64,000 nucleotides of DNA from Liolophura sinensis (Eukaryota; Mollusca; Polyplacophora; Chitonida; Chitonidae), in NCBI RefSeq assembly GCF_032854445.1, contig NC_088295.1, forward strand, positions 34,709,385-34,773,384, read 5' to 3'. Position 1 is the first letter of the stretch. Each line of letters opens with the position of its first letter. The translations under genes and the position numbers were made by a program. Positions 11,361 through 23,700 of the stretch are shown here, piece by piece. The notes below the pieces were generated by a model. That model worked only from the letters and a program-made list of their open reading frames with translations, did no database searches and was not told where the DNA came from.

Positions 11361-12668
11361 AGACAGACAAAACTTTGGAAGTCAGCCTGTATAATGAGAG
11401 AGCAGGCTACGGTCTAAAGCGGTCAGTTATGAGTTGAGCCACATGGGATACCAGATTTAACTTGAATAAACACTTATACATAATACCCATGCAATTGATA
11501 CTAAAATGTAGAAACAGAGGAAAACAGTAGCTTAGAAAAAATAATCAGAAGTTAGAAACACTTCTCATAATGCATGAAGTATAAAACTGGTTGGCACTTA
11601 TAATTTTGGAATTCACCATAAAAATTTCTATTTAAACTGGAGGGTAAGCTAAATCCTGGTGTCAGTTAATGGTTATAATGGTTTGCTACCAGTTTTAGAC
11701 TTTGAATAAGGAGATGATATTAATCCCCCAGGTATCCTGCAGAGGTAGCAATCTGACTGCATGGACACCTGCTGTCAAGCACTGTGCTAAAAACACTGGA
11801 AGTCAGAAGCCCTGAAATGCAAGCTCAAATGTGCCAAGGTCATAAACAGCAAGGAACTATTTTAATCCCATTCAGTAAGGCAGAAACCACATGCTATACC
11901 CTAACTGACTGGATTGTGGGAGGAATCAATACAGTCAAATAGTATAACTATACATGTATGATACTTTTTGATACTATTGCCTTGAGCCAATATTGGCATA
12001 CCGTTGTACAATAAAGATGATTCTAATTTGTGTAAATGCATTTTCTTAAGAAGGGAAAGCTTATGAAGGGAACGCAGATAATGGTACAAATCTATGAACT
12101 GTTTTAAATGTCAAGTACATAATAATCAGAATATATAAAACAGGAGAGAGGTCTAAGTACTATTTACTACATCTTGAAAAAAATGCCTACACAAAGAAGA
12201 CAACATTACCTTCTAAAAATTTGTTTTAAGCTAATTGAAGTCCCATGAAATCAAAATTATTTTTCACCTTATAGCTTGCATGTGTACCTACAGCAATAAT
12301 ACATATAATAAATATCAGCCGACATGGTGTACATACCAGCCTACAATATGAACAGGACTACATAAGTTCACTGAACGCTGCTGTAAAAAGTTTAAGTTTA
12401 TAAGAAAGACAAAAAAAAAACAGTTTCAGTAAACATAAGAAAAATTATTGACGTGGAAACGAATAAAAAATATTGATGCATGTTATTCAGTTAATTATAG
12501 ATTATTACGATAGGTTTACAACCAGCATATTTGTATGTTATCAAGTTGGTAATATTAATAACTACCATGACCATGTCTGTATGTATATATCTCTACCTAC
12601 AGTGCATGTAGGCCTACCGGACTTTGTATAGAAAATCTTCATACAGTCGTCACCTGATGATCTTCCTA

Positions 12669-12830
12669 CCTTGTTTATATCGTAAGAATGGATAATTTTC
12701 CCTGATTTCCAGGCTTAGCTGCTTCTCCTCTAGCTTCAGCACTCCATTCCGCCACTATTTTCCATTTCTGAAACACCCTGTTCAAGTAATTGTTCCCGAA
12801 AAAGTCCGGAAGACGCCCTGCGCTCGAATG
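12669..12830 (-). other. Possible non-coding first exon of cadherin L
   Basis: On the minus strand a GTAGGA donor (plus 12667-12668) follows a GC- and CpG-richer stretch. Cadherin L needs an upstream exon because an acceptor sits 14 bases before its start. The right boundary is a guess. Confidence 0.25.
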
Positions 12831-13520
12831 ACGGAGGCGATTCGGGACAGAATGTGGTGTTGCCCGTGTCAGTATTCTTGTCGGCTCAGGCGTACGGCCC
12901 CAGACCGGTTTTCGTACCTGTTGTTTAAGTACAGAACCATTCAACCTTGTCACGCCTGCCTTTCCCCCATTCACACAGGACCGCCAACCGGTACTGGTGG
13001 CAGTGCAATCCTTCACTTAATTTTTTAAATTATCGGACAAAAACTTTTCTTATTTACAACATTCATCGTTTTATTGGATAATTAAGTCAAATCAATATGT
13101 ATTTCACATATGTGGACAAGACAGGTAGAGTTTTGAGATTACTTAGACATTTTTAACAGAAATACGCAGTACATATTTCCGATACTAATACCAGTTTAGC
13201 ATTTGAACATAAAATTGACCCGGGGAATCGCGCCGGAACAGCAATGTGTAATGTTAATAATGGAGCTATTTTTGAACTTGTCAAACCGGTTTTCTGTAAA
13301 TCTCATAACTTGTCTGTCAACGCAGAGGGAGGTTAGGTGTGCGCTAAACACGGGCATATATGTACCAATAACCTATAGCTGGTGATGGCCGGGGTAGTTG
13401 TTCAGCTCGTGTTATAAGGCAGGGCTTCTTTCTCTGGATTCTGAAGGACTGATAAGAAACTTAAATCTTTCATGAGGAAAGATTCTCAGCCTGTTTCAGT
13501 TGTGTTGCTGTGTCTTGAGG
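12720..13520. promoter_or_regulatory. Candidate bidirectional promoter of the two cadherin genes
   Basis: This stretch between the divergent genes is visibly richer in CpG than the AT-rich flanks, notably 12775-12960 and 13200-13440. No TATA box or defined site is claimed. The location between head-to-head paralogues is the main argument. Confidence 0.4.
13395..13520 (+). other. Probable non-coding first exon of cadherin R
   Basis: A strong donor, GAGG|GTGAGT, lies at 13520/13521, and the exon carrying the start codon opens after TTTTCAG at 14632. A 5' UTR intron of about 1.1 kb fits. The exon's left end is not visible. Confidence 0.4.
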
Positions 13521-14641
13521 GTGAGTATTGCGATTGTTCTGAATATTTATATTTATGAAACGACGGTGGATATATATGTATATACTGATACATATGTGGG
13601 TATTGGAATCTGTGTATCGGACTAGGAGATCTCGAGTTGTTCACAAGATTCCAGTAGCATCTGCTACAGCTGGTAGGCCTACATGTATATGTGGTAACTT
13701 TTGCAATAAATTAAACCGTACACGTACTAAATAGAAATATCATTAAATATCGATACGGTGTGCATACAGATGGAATTTCATCAGGTTGTTGTTGTAAAGC
13801 TATTGTGTAATGTATCATATATTTGTGTTGATTAAGACTATATTTAATTACTGTATTAAGGCAGTGTTGTTAAACAAATTGACCAGTTGTGTTGTAAGTG
13901 AATAGTTAAAACAACAGATGACAGTATGGTATGGTGGGCATTTTTGGAGAGATCTAATTGAAGTGGTGCTAGTGTGGTATTTAAGTATTACTCACTGTAT
14001 TGCTTTAAATACAATTCCCTTTGAGACAATATGCTGTTGACCGTCAGCAAATACAGTAAGACCGTTTGCATCGTCTGTTTGTTGAAGACTTGTCTTCCAA
14101 ATTATAGTGTACATATCTGTACTACACCAAATATGCAAAAGTTTGTCAGTAACTTGACATACATGGTTTAACCCAAGTATCATCCAATCATAAAACTAAC
14201 TCATCATTTGAGTGAAATTTTTTTTTAGTTCATGACATAAAACAAGAATCAAATAAATAAATAATCATTGCGAATTGAGTTCATGATGCTGATTTGTGTG
14301 ATCTGAAAACTGAACAACAAATGTAACCTGTTGTTTAGTGGTAGCAGATAGTAACAGATTTAACACACTTGAGGCCTTCTTGCAAGAAGGACTGCACATC
14401 TTATTTCACTAGCCTATAAACCATCCATTTAGCACATGTCAGTTAACAAGGATTTATCAACTATGTATGACAGAGAAAAGCATTCTAATACAAAGCTGAT
14501 AAACCAAGACTAGAGAGTCCCTTGATTCATTTATACCACATTAATAGTGAACTATTTATGAATATAGCATTAACACTTATCATTTCTGTAACTAATTATT
14601 GAAATATTTCTTCCATTTGAATTTCTTTTCAGACTCTTGAG

Positions 14642-14705
14642 ATGTCTAGAGTCACATCCCTGGGTGGGGCCTGTGTATTAGGGATAGTGCTGTTGACACA
14701 CACGG
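14642..14705 (+). CDS. Cadherin R exon 1: start codon and signal peptide
   Basis: It starts ten bases into the exon after a TTTTCAG acceptor. It encodes MSRVTSLGGACVLGIVLLT, a hydrophobic signal peptide core. Phase 1 at the GTAATT donor. Confidence 0.85.
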
Positions 14706-17700
14706 GTAATTAACCCTCTTGCTACACTTATAAAATAATTTTCCAAAATTACTGTCACTGAATTATTTGTTACTCATTAATTTTTTAATTGCGTGTTTCA
14801 CACAAATATGTTGACACAACCATCCACAAATCTGTGTGCAAAACACTGGTGAAGAAGAACGATCCACAGATAGCAGTACATTAAAAGGCCTTCCAGCAAC
14901 CTGCGGATGGTCCTGTGTTTCCCCAGTGCCCTGCCTGGTGTGCTCTGACCTTTGCCTGGTTCCTCTGACCTTTGCCTGGTTTCCTCTGACCGTAATGCTG
15001 GCCACAGTCATATACATGAAACCAATCAAATAAATAACAGCTTTTTTTTTTTTTTTGTCCTTTTTATAAGCAAAATAGTGATGATGTAAGTAAAATGAGT
15101 AAGAACAGCGAAAATATTCTTGGAGCTGACATTGGTAGGCTGCGGATGTTGAAAAAAGTGATTAGATTCAGAAGGCTTGTAAGATAATGTAGGAAATGGC
15201 TTAGAATGAAGAGAAATAACTTTATGAATTTCCAAAATTATTTGGACTTCACACTTCCAAATTATGTGTATATTTTTACCTTGCAGCCCTTGCGGTCAAC
15301 AAAGCTCCGGTGTGGGATATAACATCCATGAACAAGATCAGAGAGACCTTCACCAAACAGGTGTATGAAAACACAACAGAAAGTAAGGCTAGAAATAATA
15401 CAAGATTTACATTGTTTTGAAAGGGGCTATTATATTGTGATTTTCTACAGACTCAGATGTTAACGTGTGCAGTGTACCGTAGTTCTTTTATATCATTCTG
15501 TTCTTGCATGCTGAGCATTTTACTGTCTGTACTGGCAGATATGTAGATTTTTTGAAGCCTTGTGACATTTTTTGAATGTATGTTCAGTATATTTCTTAAC
15601 TTTATTTTCCATGTTCTGTGGCTATACCTTAATAATAGCCTTGAAACAGATTGTTTAAATATATATTCAGTACTGTAAGTTTATCGATATTATTCTGTAG
15701 ATAAGCTGTTGGGTACCCTGCTGGCAAGGGACCCCGAGGGTAAACAAGTGACCTATGGAGTGGACAGTGAGAATACGGTCAAGGTCAATGAAACTACAGG
15801 AGAGGTCAGGCTGGCAAGGTTCCTGGACAGAGAGGTCAGTTCTGAGTGTAAAACAAATCTTCTCACACACAGCATGAATTATCATACCTTCTGTTTGTAT
15901 TGATATATTTAATTTATTGTGTTTTATGCTATGCATGAGAATGTTTTACCCATATGCTGATGGCCAGCGTTATGGTAGGTACATGTTGGAGGAAATCGAG
16001 CTGAGTCTCCCACCAACCCACAACAATCCACAGGCTGTTTTCTTTTTTGTTGTCTGGATCAAGAAATCTTGTTTGCAACATATGTTGTCCGTGTGAGCTG
16101 GGCTTTACAGCCATAGCTGTACAACATGGTGTATAAATGTAACTTTACAGCCTGATTCATAGCTGTACAACACAACACATACATATAACTTTACAGCCTG
16201 ATTAATAGCTGTACAACATGACGCATACATGTAACTTTACTGCCTGAATCATAGCTGTACAACACGACACATACATGTAACTTTACAGCCTGATTCATAG
16301 CTGTACAGCAGTTCTTGCCTACAGCATCACCCCTCAGTTTCATGGGAATTTTATTAACTATATAACAAAATACTGTCTGGTTAAAAAATTATCACTGACA
16401 CAAATCTAGTTAATGCCTAATTTAATATATTATAATATAAATATTTTATAATTATCCTTACAGAAAGGTGACACTAAAGTTGATGTGACATTTTATGCCC
16501 AAGACCCACTTGAGCCTGGATCTAATGTTCGAAATACGGTATGTGTGTATGAGATTATTGACACAGTTATCATTGTTCAGGTAAATAACTATTTCTGCTT
16601 CTAATATTGAATAATCTCAAGTCATTTTGTGTGTTCCATTTGCACTATAAAGAGATAAGAGTTTGATAGCGATCTAGCTCGGATTGTGTCAACTTGAGAA
16701 ATTCAAAGAAACAGCTGCACTGACATTTGTTACTTTGTTTTACTTCTGTTTTTTCACTCCAATGATGACATAATGTACACGTTTAAAAAGGTGAATGAAG
16801 TGTTGAATGACCCAGAAAATATGTATCTCACACAAAAATCCATTGGTCAAAGTTTGTTATTGTTATTTGGGAAACAGTTCAAGAAAGAAGGATGTTTTTT
16901 TGTGCATTTCTCTGTTTATGTGTGATTCTCTTATGACATACCTGTATTTTCAGATTGATTACTTCATTAGGCTTGATGTGCAGGATGTGAACGACAATGC
17001 TCCGGATTTCAAAAATCTTCCCTACGGTGCCAGTGTGAAGGAGGTCTGTCCACTTGGTTAATTACCTTATCTACAGACACTTTTACTGGCATATCCTTTC
17101 TACTGTTTAACAGTCTCCATCTTTGGTCTATTATAATCTGCCAAATGTACCGTAAATGAGCACAAATTTTGTCCATGACTAACTTGTCCATTATTCCTGA
17201 TTCTAAGAGTTCTATTGACTTTAGAAAGGTGCTTTGAGGTTTGCTTGGAACATGGGATGATATTCTACTAGAAACCAAAAATAATATTATGTGACATTTA
17301 TAAAATACTTTTTTTACTGCTTTATTTCTGAAAATATTCCCCTTTAAAATGTAGAGTGATTCATTATAAATATTCCACATAGTTATTTGTCTTCTTTTAT
17401 CTTCAGAATGGCCCTGCCTTAGCTACTATATTTACATCAGTTAGGATTGAGGATTTAGATGATGGCTACAATGCTGAAGTCTTCGTCAACTGTTCAATAT
17501 TTGATGAGCAGGTATATTCACTCATTCTAACCGTATAAATAAACATATATAAATTCTGACTCCTAGCTTGTTTTTAAGGTCAGAAAAAAGTAGATCGCTT
17601 CTTAATTTCACTCCGAAAAAGCCTCATAATGTACTGTAAGGTAGGTGTGTAAGAGGCGTATGTGCTGGCCGTGATTGACAGAGAGGCAAATGATACAGAG

Positions 17701-20700
17701 ACATTTGTAAATTTGGTATAACTATTTTGCATTTGCACAGAGTAGTTGTAAGTGGTGGTGTTGTAAAATTTTAAAAATATCATTATTGCTAATGTATAAA
17801 TCCCCAGAGTATACTCTCCATTATTTATTGTTGTGAGAGCCTAAAAGAAAACAAGTTATATATTTGTGTAACCCTCTCTAATTTTTTCATTCATTCAATC
17901 GTTTTAGAGTCGGATAGGTTGTGAAAAGTTTGGCGTGTCAGAATTAAAGCAGATAGCTCCCCGTGTCTACACCTGTTCAATCTACACAAAGACATCCCTC
18001 GATTATGAAGATCAGAGTTCATACATTGTCACTCTTCTTGCCTGGGTAAGTTGATATTTTTGTGTCTCTCTTTTACCTGATTGAACTATAGAAAGGTGTG
18101 AAAAAAGCAATTTTTCCTGTACAAGTTAAATTATAAAACAGAATTGGCACACAAATAAAGCTGGAGAATATTGACTAAGGCTTTGTTTTAGTTATGAGGA
18201 GTAACTATTAATATCTTCTTAAATGTAAAGGTAATGCTACGGTTACAATTTTTTGTTGTTACGTTTCCAGGACAACGGGGTGCCCCGCCTCAGCAGTCAG
18301 GTCAACATACATATCAGAGTGATTGACGTTCAGGACTCTCCTCCTGAGTTCTTAAACACACCCATCAACCTGTACACCAATGAGAGTGCAGCAATTGTAA
18401 GTAAACCAACCAATCACTTCATTAATTAAGTATGTAAAGCTAATTTATAAGGTAAAGGAAATATGCAATTCTTATGTCAACATTTTCAGATTGATTTTAT
18501 AGCATAATACTTTTAATATAAAAAAGAATGAAAACATACCAAAGTATTTTTAAGGGCCAATTTTAGTATTGTTGTGATCTGTTAGTGTAAACATTTGTTT
18601 GCTTTTTTTGACTTTCAGGGCTCTAAAATAGGTGAAATTCAAGCCCGTGACAGGGATCAAGGGAATCCAAGACCTATCAAGATCGTGATGTTGTCAGGTA
18701 ATGGTCACTTCTTCAGGAAAATGGAGATATATTTAAACAGTACTTTTCTATTCTGTGCCGGCTAATATCCAGTGAATTCTGATATCTGTCCTAATCATTT
18801 CAGAAATACACTTTGTAATTCACCACAGTGTTAGATATGCAGAATTGTACTGGTCTGAAGTAATAGTAACTCCAGACATTGAAGGTATGATGGTGTTATG
18901 ATCTATATTTCACCATATCTATGTAACCATCAACAGGTATATCACTGACGACAGACAAGTCAAAAAAATATAGAATTTACATGTAGAATGGCTTCATCAT
19001 TGGAAGCTACTATCTGTTTCTTCCTTTCCTATGCTATACAGGCCTGTGGTTGTTTATGGGTATTGTAATGATATCTCGTTTTGGTTTCAGGCACAGATTT
19101 GTTTGAGTTGAGTCCTCAGCCAAGAACAAATGCTTCTCAGCCTGTGTACACCTATGATGTCAAAACAAAAGGCACACTTGATCGAGAGCTGCTTCGAGGA
19201 CAAGCAGCATTTGATGTTCGGGTATGTCACCCCACAGAATTCAGATGTTACAATAAATCACCTATAATTTCATGGCATTTTCTCAACAACTAGTCAACCT
19301 TCTGGGAAGAATCATGGGAAGTTTTGTCTGATTAATGGTAGTTCAAACCTAAAACTTCTGTGAAATCTTAAGGGATGTACCCCCCCCCCACCCCCAACAT
19401 ACCTCTGGTACATTAAGTGATATAGTTTGGCATGGACATAAAATCCCTGAGAGATGCATGGTATTGATGGTTTGATGTGTGAATGTAATAAACTCTGTAC
19501 CAATATTCAATGCCATCTAGTTATTCTTTCAGGTCTGTCTTTCTGCAGATATGTGTACAGCATATTTTACAAGACTATGGCTATGTGAGTAAAATAATCT
19601 AAATTATTTCAAGCATTTATCTTTTTATTCTAATTATCTGATTTTTAGGCCATTGAGCTGCAGAATGGAGTGGAGACAAATGTGCACACAAATGCCACTG
19701 TGCTGGTCAATATTTTTGACATAAACGACAATGCACCCACGTTTGATCAGATGGCATATTACATCAATGCCACTGAGAGTGTCCGTGCCACAGATAACAC
19801 ACAAATCCCTGGACTCACCATGACTGTCCGGGACTTGGATGATGTGAGTAGTTTTCTACATTCCCTCTGCTACAAGGACTTCTTCATTAGCTGGACAAGA
19901 AAATATTCTGACCATGCCTTATTCTTAGTATTCTTCTTTGACCGTATAACCACATTAAGTTATTCAATGGTTTTGAGAGTGAAAATTTGCATTATCAGTT
20001 CTTCTGTATGAATTGTGTGTCTGTCAAGTCACACTGGTAGTGTGCACAGCATGTATTACAGTACTTCACGCTCACACAATCATATGCATGTCACATGTTA
20101 TTTTGTTGTAGTGAGTAAAATGAATCCTATGTTTGGGTAGCATCATCTAAGAGTTAAATGGGTTTGCAATGTGACATTTTGTAATTGGTGACATGTTTGT
20201 TTTTGTGATGTTAAAAACAGTGTGACATGGGGTTATAATGCAAAAGATTATCAGGATATTCAAAAGGTAACGGAGCAGACAATGTTATGTTATTGCATAT
20301 GATATCAGACTCGCTCATCGTCATTTACTGATAAGGTTAATACAACATTATTGCCTCTCATCGTAATTAATAAATTTACATCTTCTCATTTTCAGGCTAG
20401 CAATGCAAGGTTTTCTGTGTCCATCCAATCACAAACATTCCCAGGAGCATTTGCAGTTTCTCCGACAAATGCCACCAGTCAGGGCCCATTTGCATTGGCT
20501 GTTATAAATGCTGACTACATGGATTATGAAGTTGAAAACTACCGACAGCAACAAGTTGTGGTGAGTCACTGGCATACCTGTATCTAGATTGGATTGGCTG
20601 GATACATGGGATACGTTTGCATCATTGCTAACTGTGTTGTGTACTCGTACCTTGATTAGCATGGTTCTGATTACTGCTTGCATGTGGTTAACTTAGTTGC

Positions 20701-23700
20701 TGTTTTACCTGTCTTGAAGGATTGCGAAACTTGTGATGCTGCTTAGGCACCCACAGAAATATTACAGGACTGTAATTAGCCATTTGCCCTGATACTGATT
20801 TCCATACATATGATCTAGATTAGTGGTTAATGCTGCTTGCCTTTCATTGGCAGGGATACTTCAGGTCCAGATTTAAAAGTGGCCATGACAAGGCAATGCT
20901 CATGTGGCCTTGACTAGGCTATGCTCATGTGGCCTTGACTAGGCTATGCTCATGTGGCCTTGACTAGGCTATGCTCATGTGGCCTTGACTAGGCAATGCT
21001 CATGTGGCCTTGACTAGACAGTGCTCATATGGCCGTTTTCATAGTCTAATATTCGTTGAAGGCCACTTCTGTTCCTCCATATTTTGTGCACATATGTAGA
21101 AAAGTCTGTCAGTAACTTAATTGACAAAGGTCTGTGGTTACCCCAGGCATTCTGGTTACCTCCATCCATATTCCTAACCGTTAATAATTCTTGTATGTTA
21201 TTACACAGTAATTAAAATTAAATCACTGTAATCATTTTTTTGTATATATATATAACATTTTGTACATATTTATGTCATGTCAACCTGATGAATACTGCTT
21301 TTGCTCCCTGCTTTATATTATGTAAATTTTTATGTGTTTTTGCATGATAACAGATCATCTCATTGTTTTCTGATTTATGTAATATAGTACTTGCAAGCTG
21401 TGAACATGTGTGAAAAGTTCTGGCTTTATTTGTTCAGGTTGTGGCCCGTGAATACGGCACTCAGGCTCTCTTTAGCACTACAGCCACAGTGTTCATTTCA
21501 CTGATTGATGTCAACGACAACTCCCCCAAGTTTGAACCAACTTCCACCATAAGGATCAACGAAAACGAGGGACCCATGAATATCACTCGTGTCACAGTAC
21601 GTACTTAAAACTGTATTGTTCAGAATGTTCTAACAGAGAACTATCCCATGATTAGTATTCAAATTAAATCCCTGCTTTAAGTCAGAGGTTTGCTGAATGC
21701 AGTTTTCTTCTCGGCTTTGATCATTTTCTGCCTATCTAAACTAAATGCTTGTCTCTAAAACATTTATGTCTTTCTCCTCCCTTTGTATATTAGTTATGAA
21801 ATATTTGTACAGACTTTTCAGGTTTTATTAAATAACTGTGCAAAATCAAAATACAGGGATACTTAAATAAATATAACTTTACATTTTTCTAGGCTACAGA
21901 TGCTGACAGTGGTAGTTACGGCCAAGTAACCTACAGCATCGACAGCAGTTCAGACAGCGAGATAAGCGAATAGTAAGTGTAAATGGGTGATATATTAGTG
22001 CTATTTACCTCAGAGGTGGAGAGAATTTCCCTTTAGTCTAGAGGTAAATGCCTGGGAACTAGACATGTAATTTCTATGGATACCGTCGGAAAAATTAAGA
22101 GCATTGTTGTGTGTGATAAATGTGGAAAGTATGTTAAATATTCGGGGGGTACAAGCAGTGTTGGGACACATTTGGGACGGCACCATCCTGCAACCCGGAT
22201 TGACCGAACGAGTGACAAGAATGAGTGTTCGACACCTGACAAGGATCAGAGCTCTTCCTCTCCTGTGGCCAGTACTGCCTGAAGGTTACTTCGGATCGAC
22301 ATACACACATACATGTAGTTCAACACGATCTAAAGTCATCACTGACAAAGTCACCCTCTTTATTTTGAAGGATTTGAGGCCTTTCAAAATCTAAAACAAC
22401 ATAATTACAGTGCTTTTCTGTTCCTTTTCCCCATCTGATTTGTTACAGTATGTTAACTAGATTGTGCCAAAGAATCTTGGTTTGTTGTCAACTTGCCATG
22501 GTAATTACTAATTAATTAGACTAATTACTAATAAGATGTCACTTGGACTGGTAGGTCAGTTTACACTTACCAATGGTGCTACACAGTACATTATATGCAC
22601 TGCCCATCAGCAGTTATTTATCTGCATGACGAGGGTTTTATGCATTAAATAAATGTTTGAGTTTCATAATCCTAAGAGGAAGAAATAATAAAGTATTACT
22701 ACGTACTACTTTAATAACCTGTGTCATTGTTGCTGATATAAAGTGAAAGTGCATAATGTTTTCACAATTAATGCTTTATTTTTGGAGACTTCTTAGCTCC
22801 CAACACTGATCTAGTTCTCTGTAGAAGATGTGAGGCATAGAAAAAGACGAGTAACGGGCAATATATTGTGATACGTACCGCACGGAGGTTTTCCAGTATC
22901 GTAATATATTGCAATACAATTTTAGGGGCAATAACCACCCCCTACTGGGCACTTTAGGATCATGAAAGTTGAATCCTTGTTCATAATATGAGTTATTCCA
23001 GACAAGTAATTTTATAGAAACCTTTTCTCAATCTGACTGCCATTGAGTTCTTTTAAGTAAAAATATTCTTCAATAGCATTTTCCCCCTGTGCCCAGTTTA
23101 CTTCCACCATAATATTGGCTACCATTTTTAAGGAAATATTCCTGAGTCCTGCATAAAACATCAATCAAATAAATAATACAGTTCAATAGTGCTTAAAACG
23201 ACCGTATTGTTTCAGTTTCCAGATCAATCCCAACACTGGAGATGTTCGACTTGTGAAACCTGTGAACTACGAGGAAAACCGTGGCTTCGCCATCGTAATT
23301 ACTGCATCAGACGGAGGTTCTCCCAAGAGGACAGACAAAGTGGTTTTATACGTGTAGCCATCCAGAATGTAAACGACCTTCCTCCAGTGTTCCTTGTTAG
23401 GTCTTACGAAACCAGAATCACGGAAACGTCCGTTGTGTTCCAGCCTGCTATTACAGTGCAGGTATGTAGATGCAGTCATATTGACATGGATTTCAGAAGG
23501 AGAGAGAGGAGGGGGGTGATTAGTAAAGATCAGCTATTAAAAATCTTTATTAAGATATAAATATGTATAAATCTTTTAAAATCAGATTTTTTTTAGCGTT
23601 AATAAGTTATCCTAATTTCTTCAGAACTGCTTTAGGAATAAGGTATAACAATCTAGAAATTGCTTTTTTCTTGTACACTGTTTGTATATATTCGTGTATG

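Noticed and set aside
12675-13016. 113-residue minus-strand ORF between the cadherins
   Set aside because: No recognisable domain; it overlaps the GC-richer candidate promoter and UTR, where open frames arise by chance.
14763-15033. Overlapping ORFs on both strands near 14.8-15.0 kb
   Set aside because: They fall in a degenerate SINE inside cadherin R intron 1.
20881-21034. CRISPR-like regular repeats
   Set aside because: Units are directly abutting with no unique spacers, and the window is animal DNA; it is a minisatellite.
23341-23366. 26-base micro-intron (GT...AG) to repair exon 15
   Set aside because: Far too short for an animal intron, and it would delete a core strand of EC5; an indel is simpler.
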